Below, piece by piece: positions 48,401 through 54,084 of a stretch of 64,000 nt of DNA. The position numbers and the translations under genes are program-made. A model generated the notes under the pieces. The model worked only from the letters and a program-made list of their open reading frames with translations. It was not told the origin of the DNA and did no database searches. This DNA comes from Ophiura sarsii (Eukaryota; Echinodermata; Ophiuroidea; Amphilepidida; Ophiuridae): positions 17,764,149 to 17,828,148 of the forward strand of contig CM069457.1 in assembly GCA_035610835.1 (NCBI GenBank), read 5' to 3'. Each line of letters begins with the position of its first letter. Within the stretch, counting starts at the first letter, position 1.

Positions 48401-49723
48401 ATAAACCATATCATTACCTTCAGCCGAGGCAAGCCACAACGACAAATCCACCTCATCATCCTTCGTATCTGTCTTTAGAGTCAGCACAGCCTTTGTACTC
48501 AGCTGCATCCCTATATTTATCATCTGATGAGTATCTCCCTCCCCTACCACCACCCCCCTCCGAGCCGCTAAGCATCCCCTCCCCTGGTGTGGCATACAAC
48601 TTCTCCTACCTTCAACCAAGGAAAGCCACAATGACAAATCTTTGGAGTCAGCACAGCCTCTGTACTCATCTGTATTCCTATGTTAAGCTTACATGTACCT
48701 CTCCCTTTCTCCCCACCACCTAGATAAACCATATCGTTACCTTCAGCCGAGGCAAGCCACAATGACAAGTCCACCTCATCATCCATAGTATCTGTCTTTG
48801 GAGTCAGCACAGCCTCAGTGTGTTAAGCTTACGGGTACCCCTCCCTCCCCCTCCCTTACTCCCCTCTACCACCTAGATAAACCATATCGGTACCTTCAGC
48901 CGAGGCAAACCACAAAGACAAGTCCACCTCATCTTCCGTCATATCTGTCTTTGGAGTCAGCACAGCCTCTGTACTCAGTTGCATTCCTGTGTTAAGCTTA
49001 CAGGTACCCCTCTCTCCCCTCCCACCGCCTAGATAAACCATATCGTTACCTTCAGCTGAGGCAAGCCACAACAACAAGTCCACCTCATCATCCGTAGTAT
49101 CTGTCTTTGGAGTCAGCACAGCCTCTGTACTCAGCTGCATCCCTATATTATCATCTGATGAGTATCTCCCTCCCCTACCACCACCCCCTAAGCGTCCCCT
49201 CCCCTGGTGTGGCATACAACTTCTCCTACCTTCAGCTGAGGAAAGCCACAATGACAAATCTTTGGAGTCAGCACAGCCTCGGTATTCAGTTGTATTCATG
49301 TGTTAAGCTTACAGGTACCCCTCCCCCTTCCCCACCTAGATAAACCATATCATTACCTTCAGCAGAGGCAAGCCACAATGACAAGTCCACCTCATCATCC
49401 ATAGTATCTGTCTTTGGAGTGAGCACAGCCTCTGTACTCAGTTGTATTCCTGTGTTAAGCTTATAGGTACCCCTCCCCCTTCCCCACCTAGATAAACCAT
49501 ATAATTACCTTCAGCCGTGGCAAGCCACAAAGACAAGTCCACCTCATCATCCGTCGTATCTGTCTTTGGAGTCAGCACAGCCTCTGTACTGAGTTGTATT
49601 CCTGTGTTAGCAGTATCATCATATTCCTCCTTGGTACTACCATTGATCTGTTGTTGTGTATTAGCTGATGCTTCAGATATCTTCTGATCAATGGAAAGTA
49701 TCGCGCCATCATCCTCAATAGCA
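31069..49723 (-). CDS. Hypoxia-inducible factor alpha (HIF-alpha), C-terminal portion
   Basis: Minus-strand exons with matching phases encode the oxygen-sensing and transactivation half of HIF-alpha, the bHLH-PAS transcription factor that is hydroxylated and destroyed in normoxia. In protein order: a 215-nt exon and its duplicated cassettes (49723-47601); an N-terminal degradation motif ERLVSLAPVAGSDDED (46256-46384); an acidic linker (44925-45127); a Pro-rich linker (43185-43313); a C-terminal degradation motif DDLEMRAPFIPLEDDFEL (36100-36245); a Ser/Pro-rich linker with basic patches LKRK and PARK (33861-34309); MGLSRLLIQPQ (33130-33272); and the transactivation domain DAEVNAPLYNRGLLQGEELL then RALDQ (31069-31335). 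All borders are GT/AG and all phases agree. The bHLH and PAS exons must lie beyond the repeats upstream; I found none to 64 kb. Vertebrate HIF-1alpha ends at ALDQVN, whereas this protein continues about a dozen residues. Confidence 0.93.
31433..31653. mobile_element. Miniature inverted-repeat element in the last HIF intron
   Basis: AACCTTGTATCTCC and CCAGCCCTTCAGCATGTATA at the left pair with TATACATGCTGAAGGGCCGG and TACAAGGT at the right. Confidence 0.7.
31745..31822 (+). tRNA. tRNA-like sequence (SINE head or pseudogene)
   Basis: GCCTCTG at about 31746 can pair with CAGAAGC at the 3' side in six of seven positions. AACAATTGGTAAGAG resembles a D arm and GGTTCGAATC is a B box. The anticodon arm is poor. 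A dispersed tRNA-derived repeat is more likely than a working tRNA. Confidence 0.45.
32356..32802. mobile_element. TA-flanked miniature element (CACTCGTCAAAAGAAGTTC ends)
   Basis: CACTCGTCAAAAGAAGTTC and GAACTTCTTTTGACGAGTG are perfect inverted repeats flanked by TA. At about 445 bp it is mariner-type and non-autonomous. An AT palindrome (ATATATAATTATATAT) lies near the right end. Confidence 0.85.
32846..33056. repeat. TTTCGCGAGGGAT-family repeat
   Basis: This is a second copy of the 2615-2826 repeat, with TTTCGCGAGGGATACAG and AAATGCCCGCTAAA, ending TTTTACAGTAA. It is 74 bp from a HIF exon. Confidence 0.6.
33130..33272 (-). CDS. HIF-alpha exon (MGLSRLLIQPQHQ)
   Basis: Acceptor ATTCCTGCAG and donor GTAAGTTG border 143 nt encoding AQNPSGPYTTMGLSRLLIQP, then QHQISAGVNTGG and FAEVLQQFARN. 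The segment MGLSRLLIQP resembles the VGIGTLLQQP segment that precedes the CTAD in human HIF-1alpha. Confidence 0.88.
33367..33840. repeat. G run followed by a foldback-family fragment
   Basis: A G run of about 33 bases is followed by sequence related to the inner arm of the 1-1494 foldback (AGGAAGTCACTTTTTGAATT, TATAAAAGTATACATTTT). An internal palindrome pairs AAAGACACTAA with TTAGTGTCTT. Confidence 0.7.
33861..34309 (-). CDS. HIF-alpha exon: Ser/Pro-rich linker with basic patches
   Basis: Acceptor ACCCTCTAG and donor GTAAAACT border 449 nt, phase 2 to phase 1. It encodes a low-complexity linker (VVSPLPASPTIENNTTDGS, HSPPMMMYPTPPQHS, a GGGGGA stretch) and the basic segment GMKSMLKRKSSSMMDEMPAR then KISRD. 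That segment could be the C-terminal nuclear localisation signal, which is bipartite and basic in vertebrate HIF-alpha (inference). Confidence 0.9.
34362..34746. mobile_element. CACGGCTGTTTGA miniature element with TAAA target duplication
   Basis: CACGGCTGTTTGA and TCAAACAGCCGTG are perfect terminal repeats, flanked by TAAA on both sides. A near-identical copy lies at 61127-61534, flanked by ATCA. A third, decayed half copy starts near 10979. Ends starting CAC with 4-bp duplications suggest the Chapaev (CMC) group (inference). Confidence 0.85.
34921..35275. repeat. Short interspersed repeat starting (AATA)n/GCGTTGCTTATATAGCGC
   Basis: A TAA/AATA run is followed by GCGTTGCTTATATAGCGCTG, CACAGCGCTTAACAAAAG and TGGGATGCTATTCCATAGTG. 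This layout recurs as fragments at 30418 and 45390, so it is a dispersed repeat in a HIF intron. Confidence 0.55.
36100..36245 (-). CDS. HIF-alpha exon: C-terminal oxygen-dependent degradation motif
   Basis: Acceptor TTAACTAAAG and donor GTAAGTGG border 146 nt, phase 0 to phase 2. The product EPVKAVPDDLEMRAPFIPLE continues DDFELGCEGLATPFM. It aligns with human DLDLEMLAPYIPMDDDFQL, whose Pro in LAP is hydroxylated by PHD2 and then bound by VHL. Here the motif reads LEMRAP, so the Leu two residues before the acceptor Pro is Arg (codon AGG). The acceptor Pro and the downstream IP and acidic residues are kept. Confidence 0.95.
36258..41572. repeat. 79-bp satellite array in a HIF intron, about 62 units
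   Basis: A 79-bp unit (CATAAAACTGACTGTTGATT, TGCCAGGATCAATTCCCTTA, TTCGCAATATAATAGGGAAA, TGTATGGTC) repeats head to tail from 36703 to 41572. Units differ mainly at two spots: GAGTC/TAATC/GAATC, and AATAGGG/AATGGGG/AATGGG. Each unit holds a small dyad (TTCCCTTATT facing AATAGGGAA). A partial unit (36258-36290) begins only 13 bp from the exon carrying the degradation motif. It is separated from the main array by an inserted element. A 13-unit block is duplicated perfectly (36863-37888 and 37889-38914, 1026 bp each). Confidence 0.97.
36291..36702. mobile_element. TTAA-targeted element inserted in a satellite unit
   Basis: AGGAAGGGTCCCGCAA and TTGCGGGACACCTCCT form imperfect ends. Long inner repeats pair TCGCGGTGATCGAAAGTCCC with GGGACTTTCGATCGCCGCGA. 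TTAA lies on both sides (36287-36290, 36703-36706). The flanks join to TATGG-TTAA-GACTGAATC, which matches the satellite variant TATGGTTAAGACTT seen in uninterrupted units. Confidence 0.85.
41610..41845. mobile_element. TTAA-flanked miniature element (ACTTTCCACGCGG ends)
   Basis: TTAATACTTTCCACGCGGC and CCACGTGGAAAGTGTTAA are the ends. Same family as 28139-28375. It lies 37 bp beyond the right end of the 79-bp array. Confidence 0.8.
41904..42048. mobile_element. Short palindromic element (GGAATAAGGTCTATCGCAAATAG)
   Basis: The left GGGAATAAGGTCTATCGC pairs with the right GCAATAAAGTCTATTCCC. TTATCCT...TGCATTGTGGGA lies inside. A related palindrome lies at 63728-63909. Confidence 0.7.
42528..43158. 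repeat. Two miniature elements of the TACTGTAAAAGT family
   Basis: One diverged copy spans about 42528-42735 (CGCGCAAAAATTACCACTTT at the right). A second spans 42856-43158, with TACTGTAAAAGTGGCAATTTT and ACTTTTACAGTA ends and an internal insertion. Both are in the HIF intron. Confidence 0.65.
43185..43313 (-). CDS. HIF-alpha exon: Pro-rich linker
   Basis: Acceptor GTATTGATACAG and donor GTAGGTTA border 129 nt in phase 0-0. It encodes EGYYTPPPPAVDLPISSSIL, then TSSKDPLLPNSRPTLLQTQ. A partial duplicate of its 5' part lies at 44264-44300. Confidence 0.8.
43431..44261. mobile_element. Inverted-repeat element (AGGGTTCGAATTCG ends)
   Basis: AGGGTTCGAATTCG and CGAATTCGAACCCT are perfect 14-bp terminal repeats. 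Internal segments are repeated (TTACTTTCTAGAAACG, GGATCAATAATTGCTACCCC). No transposase frame is recognised. Its right end abuts a partial copy of the neighbouring HIF exon. Confidence 0.75.
44264..44300 (-). pseudogene. Partial duplicate of the HIF Pro-rich exon
   Basis: GCTACTTACACACCACCGAC then ACCTGCTGTAGAC on the minus strand matches the 5' part of the 43185-43313 exon (GGCTACTACACACCACCCCC then ACCCGCTGTAGAC) with one inserted base. No AG acceptor precedes it. The copy stops where the 43431-44261 element begins. Confidence 0.6.
44925..45127 (-). CDS. HIF-alpha exon: acidic linker
   Basis: Acceptor CCCTACAG and donor GTAAATTT border 203 nt, phase 1 to phase 0. It encodes IQPQNQDCKTESESALNIPE, then LSTSDDDDDVSNGFMFVPFD and PFAPFGDDNKLTTIDDADLG. 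The acidic and aromatic composition is typical of the intrinsically disordered region between the two degradation motifs. Phases match both neighbours. Confidence 0.88.
45200..46000. other. HIF intron with dispersed-repeat fragments
   Basis: The segment at about 45300-45540 (TGTTCCACAAATGGCTAGATC) resembles the end of the 34921 repeat. CAGGGTGTATCATAAAAAATGC at about 45998 looks like one end of a TA-type element with no partner seen. No exon is recognised. Confidence 0.4.
46256..46384 (-). CDS. HIF-alpha exon: N-terminal oxygen-dependent degradation motif
   Basis: Acceptor TATAATTACAG and donor GTGAGTTG border 129 nt, phase 1 to phase 1. It opens with a (GAT)n run coding six Asp, then EDEREEMADQERLVSLAPVA and GSDDEDQLMNLLGKLQ. 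LVSLAP is a full LxxLAP prolyl-hydroxylation motif, equivalent to LTLLAP of human HIF-1alpha. The phase-1 start accepts any number of upstream 93-nt cassettes. Confidence 0.93.
46846..47069. mobile_element. TTAA-flanked miniature element (CACTTTCCACGCG ends)
   Basis: TTAACACTTTCCACGCG and CGTGTGGAAAGTGTTAA are the ends, with GTCTGCAGACGACAGTTCC inside. It lies in the HIF intron between the cassette array and the degradation-motif exon. Confidence 0.85.
47367..47502 (-). pseudogene. Decayed composite cassette copy
   Basis: After AATATAG, GGATGCAGCTGAGTACAGAG begins a partial cassette that runs into a second full but diverged copy (GAATACAGCTCATGTACAGG). The second copy has one extra base and no matching GTAATG donor, so the cassette frame is lost. 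This is the most diverged member. Confidence 0.7.
47601..47686 (-). pseudogene. Broken cassette (7-nt deletion and stop)
   Basis: It is 86 nt long because 7 nt are missing after GAATACAACTGAG, and the Trp codon TGG has become TAG. It has the best donor in the array (AAG/GTAAGAG). Confidence 0.8.
47753..47838 (-). pseudogene. Broken cassette (7-nt deletion)
   Basis: It shares the 7-nt deletion of the 47601-47686 copy but keeps TGG. At 86 nt it would shift the frame if spliced in. Confidence 0.8.
47914..48006 (-). CDS. Intact HIF cassette exon
   Basis: This is a 93-nt phase 1-1 exon with acceptor CTTAACACAG and donor GTAATGAT. It encodes GIQLSTEAVLTPKTDTMEDE then VDLSLWLASAEG. Confidence 0.7.
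48087..48179 (-). CDS. Intact HIF cassette exon
   Basis: This 93-nt exon encodes the same peptide as the 47914-48006 copy. The intron separating the two is 80 nt and contains a homopolymer of about 20 C (plus strand). Confidence 0.7.
48260..48352 (-). pseudogene. Cassette with in-frame stop
   Basis: It is 93 nt with good splice sites, but CCA-AAG has become CTA-TAG, so the cassette frame reads VLTL then stop. Confidence 0.8.
48418..48510 (-). CDS. Intact HIF cassette exon (second acceptor type)
   Basis: Acceptor GATAAATATAG precedes GGATGCAGCTG. It encodes GMQLSTKAVLTLKTDTKDDE then VDLSLWLASAEG in 93 nt. It pairs with the 68-nt copy at 48610-48677, as 49050-49142 pairs with 49230-49297. Confidence 0.65.
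48610..48677 (-). pseudogene. Cassette with 25-nt deletion
   Basis: It lacks the codons for TDTTDDEV and is 68 nt long, so splicing it in shifts the frame. Its acceptor is AACATAG. Confidence 0.75.
48741..48818 (-). pseudogene. Cassette that lost its acceptor
   Basis: A deletion joins CTTAACAC directly to CTGAGGCTG, removing the AG and the first codons. The rest of the cassette and its donor GTAACGAT remain. Confidence 0.8.
48894..48986 (-). CDS. Intact HIF cassette exon
   Basis: This 93-nt exon encodes GMQLSTEAVLTPKTDMTEDE then VDLSLWFASAEG. Acceptor CTTAACACAG is normal. The donor reads GTACCGAT, a weaker variant. Confidence 0.65.
49050..49142 (-). CDS. Intact HIF cassette exon (second acceptor type)
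   Basis: Acceptor GATAATATAG precedes GGATGCAGCTG. It encodes GMQLSTEAVLTPKTDTTDDE then VDLLLWLASAEG. The 63-nt intron to the next cassette has no stop in frame. Confidence 0.65.
49230..49297 (-). pseudogene. Cassette with 25-nt deletion and mutated acceptor
   Basis: The acceptor AACACAG has become AACACAT and the same 25 nt are missing as in 48610-48677. An uninterrupted frame nonetheless runs from here through the next two cassettes and their introns (to 48856). Confidence 0.75.
49357..49449 (-). CDS. Intact HIF cassette exon
   Basis: The first duplicate after the parent exon encodes GIQLSTEAVLTPKTDTMDDE then VDLSLWLASAEG. Only 59 nt separate it from the parent exon, which is short for an animal intron. 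Confidence 0.7.
49509..49723 (-). CDS. HIF-alpha parent exon of the cassette array
   Basis: Acceptor CTCCCCATAG and donor GTAATTAT border 215 nt, starting with the last base of a split codon and ending in phase 1. It encodes AIEDDGAILSIDQKISEASA, then NTQQQINGSTKEEYDDTANT, then the cassette peptide ending DEVDLSLWLATAEG. The coding bases GCTAACACAG before the cassette part closely match the acceptor GCTTAACACAG of the duplicates. This is the most upstream HIF exon I can find. Confidence 0.85.
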
Positions 49724-49842
49724 CTATGGGGAGAATAAGAAGACAACATTTGTTTGGTTAATAACCCTAACTCTAGATCACCAAACGGCAACAGATTTCT
49801 TTCCCGTCCCCCAAAATTCACCAGAAAGGTCACCCTGACCCC

Positions 49843-49911
49843 CCCCCCCCTGGATTTGAACCACCGAACTCCAGCACCAGGGCCCAGATCCTAGCCACTA
49901 CACCACGGCTG
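49843..49911 (-). tRNA. tRNA-like sequence (SINE head or pseudogene)
   Basis: On the minus strand GCCGTGGTGTAGTGGCTAGG resembles an A box and D arm, and GGTGGTTCAAATCC a B box. A G run follows in place of a paired 3' acceptor stem. It is 120 bp upstream of the HIF parent exon. Confidence 0.5.
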
Positions 49912-50040
49912 TCAGTCGACACTCGGCGAGTATATTCGCCTCGTTATATAGCCTGGGTCCGTTTTTAGCCCAAAAACCTGCACGGGGGTTATAAAAACAT
50001 TTTTTCCGCACAGTTGTCGTGTGGTGTAGTAGAAATAGGG

Positions 50041-50291
50041 TTATGGTGACAAAAAGAAAGAAAAAAACCACCCTGTTGCATGACCAAATTTGATAAAAAT
50101 TGGTGAAAACAATTTTCACTTGCAAATGAATACTGACCCCAAATCCTTTTTTGCTTGTCAATAAAAGGCCAAATGTTTACAGATTAAATAAAAAGAGGTC
50201 ATTTTCGAGGAAAATAAGAAGGAAAAAGAATGAAAAAAAAGCCAGACCGACGGACCCAACCTGAGAGGTCCATTTGTTTTTTTGTCGTCTA
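50041..50291. mobile_element. Miniature element of the TAAGGCGACGAAAA family (diverged)
   Basis: TTATGGTGACAAAAAGAAAG and TTTGTCGTCTAA mark the ends. The interior shares TGCAAATGAATACTGACCCC and AAAATGTTTACAGAT-type segments with 17994-18220. Confidence 0.6.
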
Positions 50292-51545
50292 ATGGTGTAG
50301 TAAAGGGATTAACACCATGGCTATTCAGAGCTGCTCAGTCAATAGTTAGGTCACCCAAGCCCTATATGAAAGCTATGAAGATTGTTAAACGGGGTCAGTC
50401 GTCACAAACATGCACAAACACAATAGTCAAACAACCTTGCTATTGTCTACACTCCCTACACAGAGGACTGCAGTGCAAATCTCTACGATTTTCGCTATGG
50501 CGGATTTCATTCCGTTATATGAAGCTATGATGTTTGCGTGGTCTTCGCTATCTCCAAGCAGATAGAGCAATACGTACATGGACTTTTTTTGTAGACGAGG
50601 GTTCATTTCATGATTTGGTGAGGTTTAGAATGAGTTAGGATCCTGTAATATCGAAGACCACAGATTTTCAAAACGTAAATTTTCCAACATTTTACGACAT
50701 AAATTTGGTCACAAAACGTGTTTAATACTATACATTTTACCATTCTGCAGATGCTAATGACCCTCCTCTAAAATTCTACATGATTTTTAACACGTTTCTC
50801 AGTTTTTGAGATGCCCAAATAGACCATTTTCCGAAGCTATTTCTAGCAAATATTGCAGTCACTGATACTCCATTGTTTTCTTGCGTATAACAAAATCTGA
50901 CACGCAGTGTGACCTCCCTGCTGGCTATGCTTTCTGGCATGTTCTGCCAAAACACTGTTATTCGATGAGCACAGAAAATAACAAACGATACAATAATTTT
51001 AGTAGGATTTTATGTATTTTCAAAGTTCATTTTATTTATTTGTACAATGTGAAAATTATCTGCACTCAGGAGTTTCTGGCCCTCTTTCATTCTCCTGGAC
51101 CAGATTTATGGTATAAAGCGCAATTTTGATTTAGCTTTATTCCATTTCACGTTTAAGCTAGTAGTATGCTATCCAATATGGGTTAAGCCTCATATTTCTA
51201 GCCTCCCTGTCCACTAACTCACAGATTTCTTTAATTTAACAATATTCGTGTATATCCATTCCTTGGTGTCAAAATTCTTACTGTTAATCTGATCCAGGAT
51301 CATGAAAGAGGACCACAATCTCTTGCGTGTAGATTATTCATCATATTAATTGCGATCTTGCACATTTGATGTTATCAATGCATTTCAATCAATAATAATA
51401 ATGGATTTTGGCTTCTTACTTTTGATGAAGCATATAATCACCCGTTTCCAGTTGGAGTGAATAAGTCAAATCAAATATTATTATTCTGATTTAGGCATGT
51501 CAAAAAAGTAAGTTTTTGTTCTTAACAAAATCTTTGAGACCCACA
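50292..51545. other. No gene recognised
   Basis: Only short chance frames are present. A palindrome around ATAGCTTCATATAA / TTATATGAAGCTATGA lies near 50365-50530. I see no splice-supported exon with HIF PAS similarity. Confidence 0.35.
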
Positions 51546-51547
51546 TG

Positions 51548-51925
51548 TCAACATTTTTGGGACAAACTGTAGCTATCCCACTGATATCACACAAATTACC
51601 CATGTGGGCACAGACTGTTCCAATGGAATACCAAACAGAAAAACAGCACATCTCCGCCTATAACAAACTTGTTGCGCTTAACATTTTTGGGACACACTGT
51701 AGCTACCTCACTGATTAGATATCACACAAATTACCCATGAGGGCACAGACTGTTCCATATGGAATACCAAACAGAAAAACAGCACATTTCCGTATGTAGC
51801 AAACAAATCATTTTTGGGACATACTGTAGCTGTCCTATTGACATCCATGAACCATTAACCATGACGTCATACTGCAATGTACTTAAATATAAACAATCAA
51901 TTTTTTTGGGATACATTAAATATTA
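51548..51925. repeat. Tandem repeat of about 130 bp, three copies
   Basis: Three diverged copies share ATTTTTGGGACAAACTGTAG, CAAATTACCCATG, GGCACAGACTGTTCC and GAATACCAAACAGAAAAACA, with copy starts near 51548, 51679 and 51809. Confidence 0.75.
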
Positions 51926-52021
51926 CACTCACAAAAGCAAATCCACTCTATACATGTACGTGACACAGAATTGTGTAAACGGTTTCCAATGTTATGGATA
52001 ATAGATGCTGTGCCGTTAGGG

Positions 52022-52430
52022 ACCCGGGGGGCACTGACATTGGAAAAGGGTATAGGTATGTGCCGCGCTGAAGACCCCCTTTTTCACCCTCTGCTGCTAG
52101 CTCTTATGACCCCCCTTTGAGCCTGCATCAGTTCTTAAGACCCCAATTTTGTTGAAAATTCAAAAATCACAAAATTTTGCGTTCCAAAGCCCCAATTCTT
52201 CGCAAATTTTGCATTCTAAAACCAAAAGAAATTGAAAACTTGCGTTCTTGCTAATCAAATTGAACAATAGGCCAGTTCTCAAGACCTACTTTTTTGACAA
52301 AATCACTTCCCAAGACCCTATTTTTCGTCAAAAAATCCACTCAGTTCAGTTCTGTAGCCCCCACCCCTTTTTGAGACCCTGTGCGGCACACCCCTACCCC
52401 AAAAAAAGTTGAGTGCCCCCCCCCCCCGGG
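52022..52430. mobile_element. CCCGGGGGG-ended element with TTAGGGA duplication
   Basis: CCCGGGGGGCACT and AGTGCCCCCC...CCCGGG are inverted ends, and TTAGGGA lies directly on both sides. Its interior repeats short motifs of the AAGACCCC/TTTTT type. Relatives lie at 56721, 58420, 59503 and 61971. Confidence 0.7.
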
Positions 52431-52639
52431 TTAGGGATACATAAATTGCTACCCACACACTAACAACAAAATCGACACTACAAAAAGGACACAGGACTTA
52501 TGTTTCTGACATTAATGTACATCTTCGAGTCATAGGCAGAAATTGTTTCAAAATCTGGTTTTCTGTATTAAATAAATTGTTAACTTCCCGGACAGATCCC
52601 AGATGGGGCAAGGCCAGGGAGGCGCCAGGGATAGCACTG

Positions 52640-53065
52640 GATCAAAAATGTGAGAGGTCCCATGAAATTTTTCGGGACCCCGTAGGACTTCAAAAAACAA
52701 ATTTAAGGGGTCCCTCAAGAAAATGAGAGGTCCCGAAGTATGGGTATTTGAAAATGGACGAAACTGATTTAGGAAAATTAGAGGCCACACTATGAGTCGA
52801 TGACTTATGGTTTGGTTAGTTAGGGGTCGACGGGTATGATCGATGATGAGGACAGTTTTATTGAATTTATTTATTGTGAGCAAAGGATGGATATGTAATT
52901 TACAGAATTTCTTAAGGTTTCCATTTCCATACATGTCAAATGTGAGGGGTCCCTTCAATTTTAATCGGGACCCGCAAGGCTTTCCAATTTGAAATCTGAC
53001 GCGTCACTATTCGAAAGTGAGAGGTCTAGGACGCGCAGACGCGTCATAATGCGACCCTTGGGAGG
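52640..53065. repeat. Dispersed repeat shared with 16300-16600
   Basis: Shared segments include GAGGTCCCATGAAATTTTTC-like starts, GTAGGACTTCAAAAAACAAA, GAGCAAAGGATGGATATGTA and ATTTACAGAATTTCTTAAGG. Confidence 0.6.
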
Positions 53066-53545
53066 CGCTCATCTTTCTTTGAGGGGTTGGGTAACATTTG
53101 GAATATATGTAGGTCTACCCTAAAAACATGACATTTATCAAGCACTGCAACTTTTGAACTATTAATGTGATGTACATATAAGTATACATTTTTGGAAAGG
53201 AAATAAGTCATACAATCAATTTTGGGTGTCAAATTTTCACTAAAAATGCTGATTTTTGAAATTTTGACCAAAAAAACCCAGATTTGTTGTTTGCTCAAAA
53301 TTTGCTGCAAATGTAGCAAATTCAGTTTTTGGTAAAAGATGCTGAAATTGCACCAAAATCATCTAGAGGCACTTCTTGCCTATGAAAGAATTTTTTTTTT
53401 TGACATAAAATGTTGACCAAAAAGTGCCAAAAAGTGATTAAATGGTACCATACTGATGAACTAGTAGTTTAATTTGTTCAAATTAAAATGTTGCCAACTG
53501 ATTCACCATGGAAACAAAGTCTCATGAGCTAATAATTCCTTGTAC

Positions 53546-53899
53546 TTAAAGGTAGATGTTCCGATTTTCAACTTGAAGTTTTCTATTCTACATGAAAGGT
53601 CATCCTTAAAAGAGTTGTAATCCAAAGTTTGAGTTGCATAGCTCTAATGGTTCTTATTTTAGACACACAAGATGCCGTGAAATGTGCCCATTGAGTTGTA
53701 CACAGACTATATTGGTGGTTAACCACCTTTCGCGGTAATTCGGTGTTATTTCACCGATTTCTCCGTAATCATACTGATTTGGACCATCAAATTTTAGTAT
53801 GTTAATCAGAAAAATATGATCTTTCATATGATATGAAAATCTCCATATGTTTGAGAAAAATCTGAGTTACGAAAATGTGATCGGGTCATCTACCTTTAA
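53546..53899. mobile_element. Miniature element, TTAAAGGTAGATG family
   Basis: TTAAAGGTAGATGTTCCGAT and GATCGGGTCATCTACCTTTAA are the ends. It is highly similar to 14724-15076. Confidence 0.8.
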
Positions 53900-54084
53900 T
53901 AATAATATAATATAAAGACAAAAGATGTCACCCAAAATTAGGATAAAAGAGAGTTGCAATAGATTTTCTACCTTCAAATTGGGAACTTTCCCTATTTGTT
54001 CATAGTTTTTACAAATTTATACCCTCGCCTAAATTTTTGTTTGTTCCATAAAATCTGAAAACATTTACTGTATTGGAAAATACA

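Larger units (their letters stand above)
47367..49723 (-). repeat. Tandem exon-intron cassette array in the HIF gene
   Basis: The 3' 93 nt of the parent exon plus a short intron (59-99 nt) is repeated about 13 times. Cassettes run G/GA-ATA-CAA...GAA-G, phase 1 to phase 1, and encode GIQLSTEAVLTPKTDT then TDDEVDLSLWLASAEG. Most acceptors read CTTAACACAG and donors GTAATGATATGG. Two units have a second acceptor type (AATATAG/GGATGC) and each is followed upstream by a 68-nt deleted copy. Intact: 49357-49449, 49050-49142, 48894-48986, 48418-48510, 48087-48179, 47914-48006. Damaged: 49230-49297, 48741-48818, 48610-48677, 48260-48352, 47753-47838, 47601-47686, and a composite at 47367-47502. The introns are rich in C on the plus strand (G in the transcript). 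Confidence 0.9.

Noticed and set aside
47508..49343. Plus-strand Pro/Ser-rich frames across the cassette array
   Set aside because: They are antisense translations of the cassettes and C-rich introns; the minus strand carries the phase-consistent exons.
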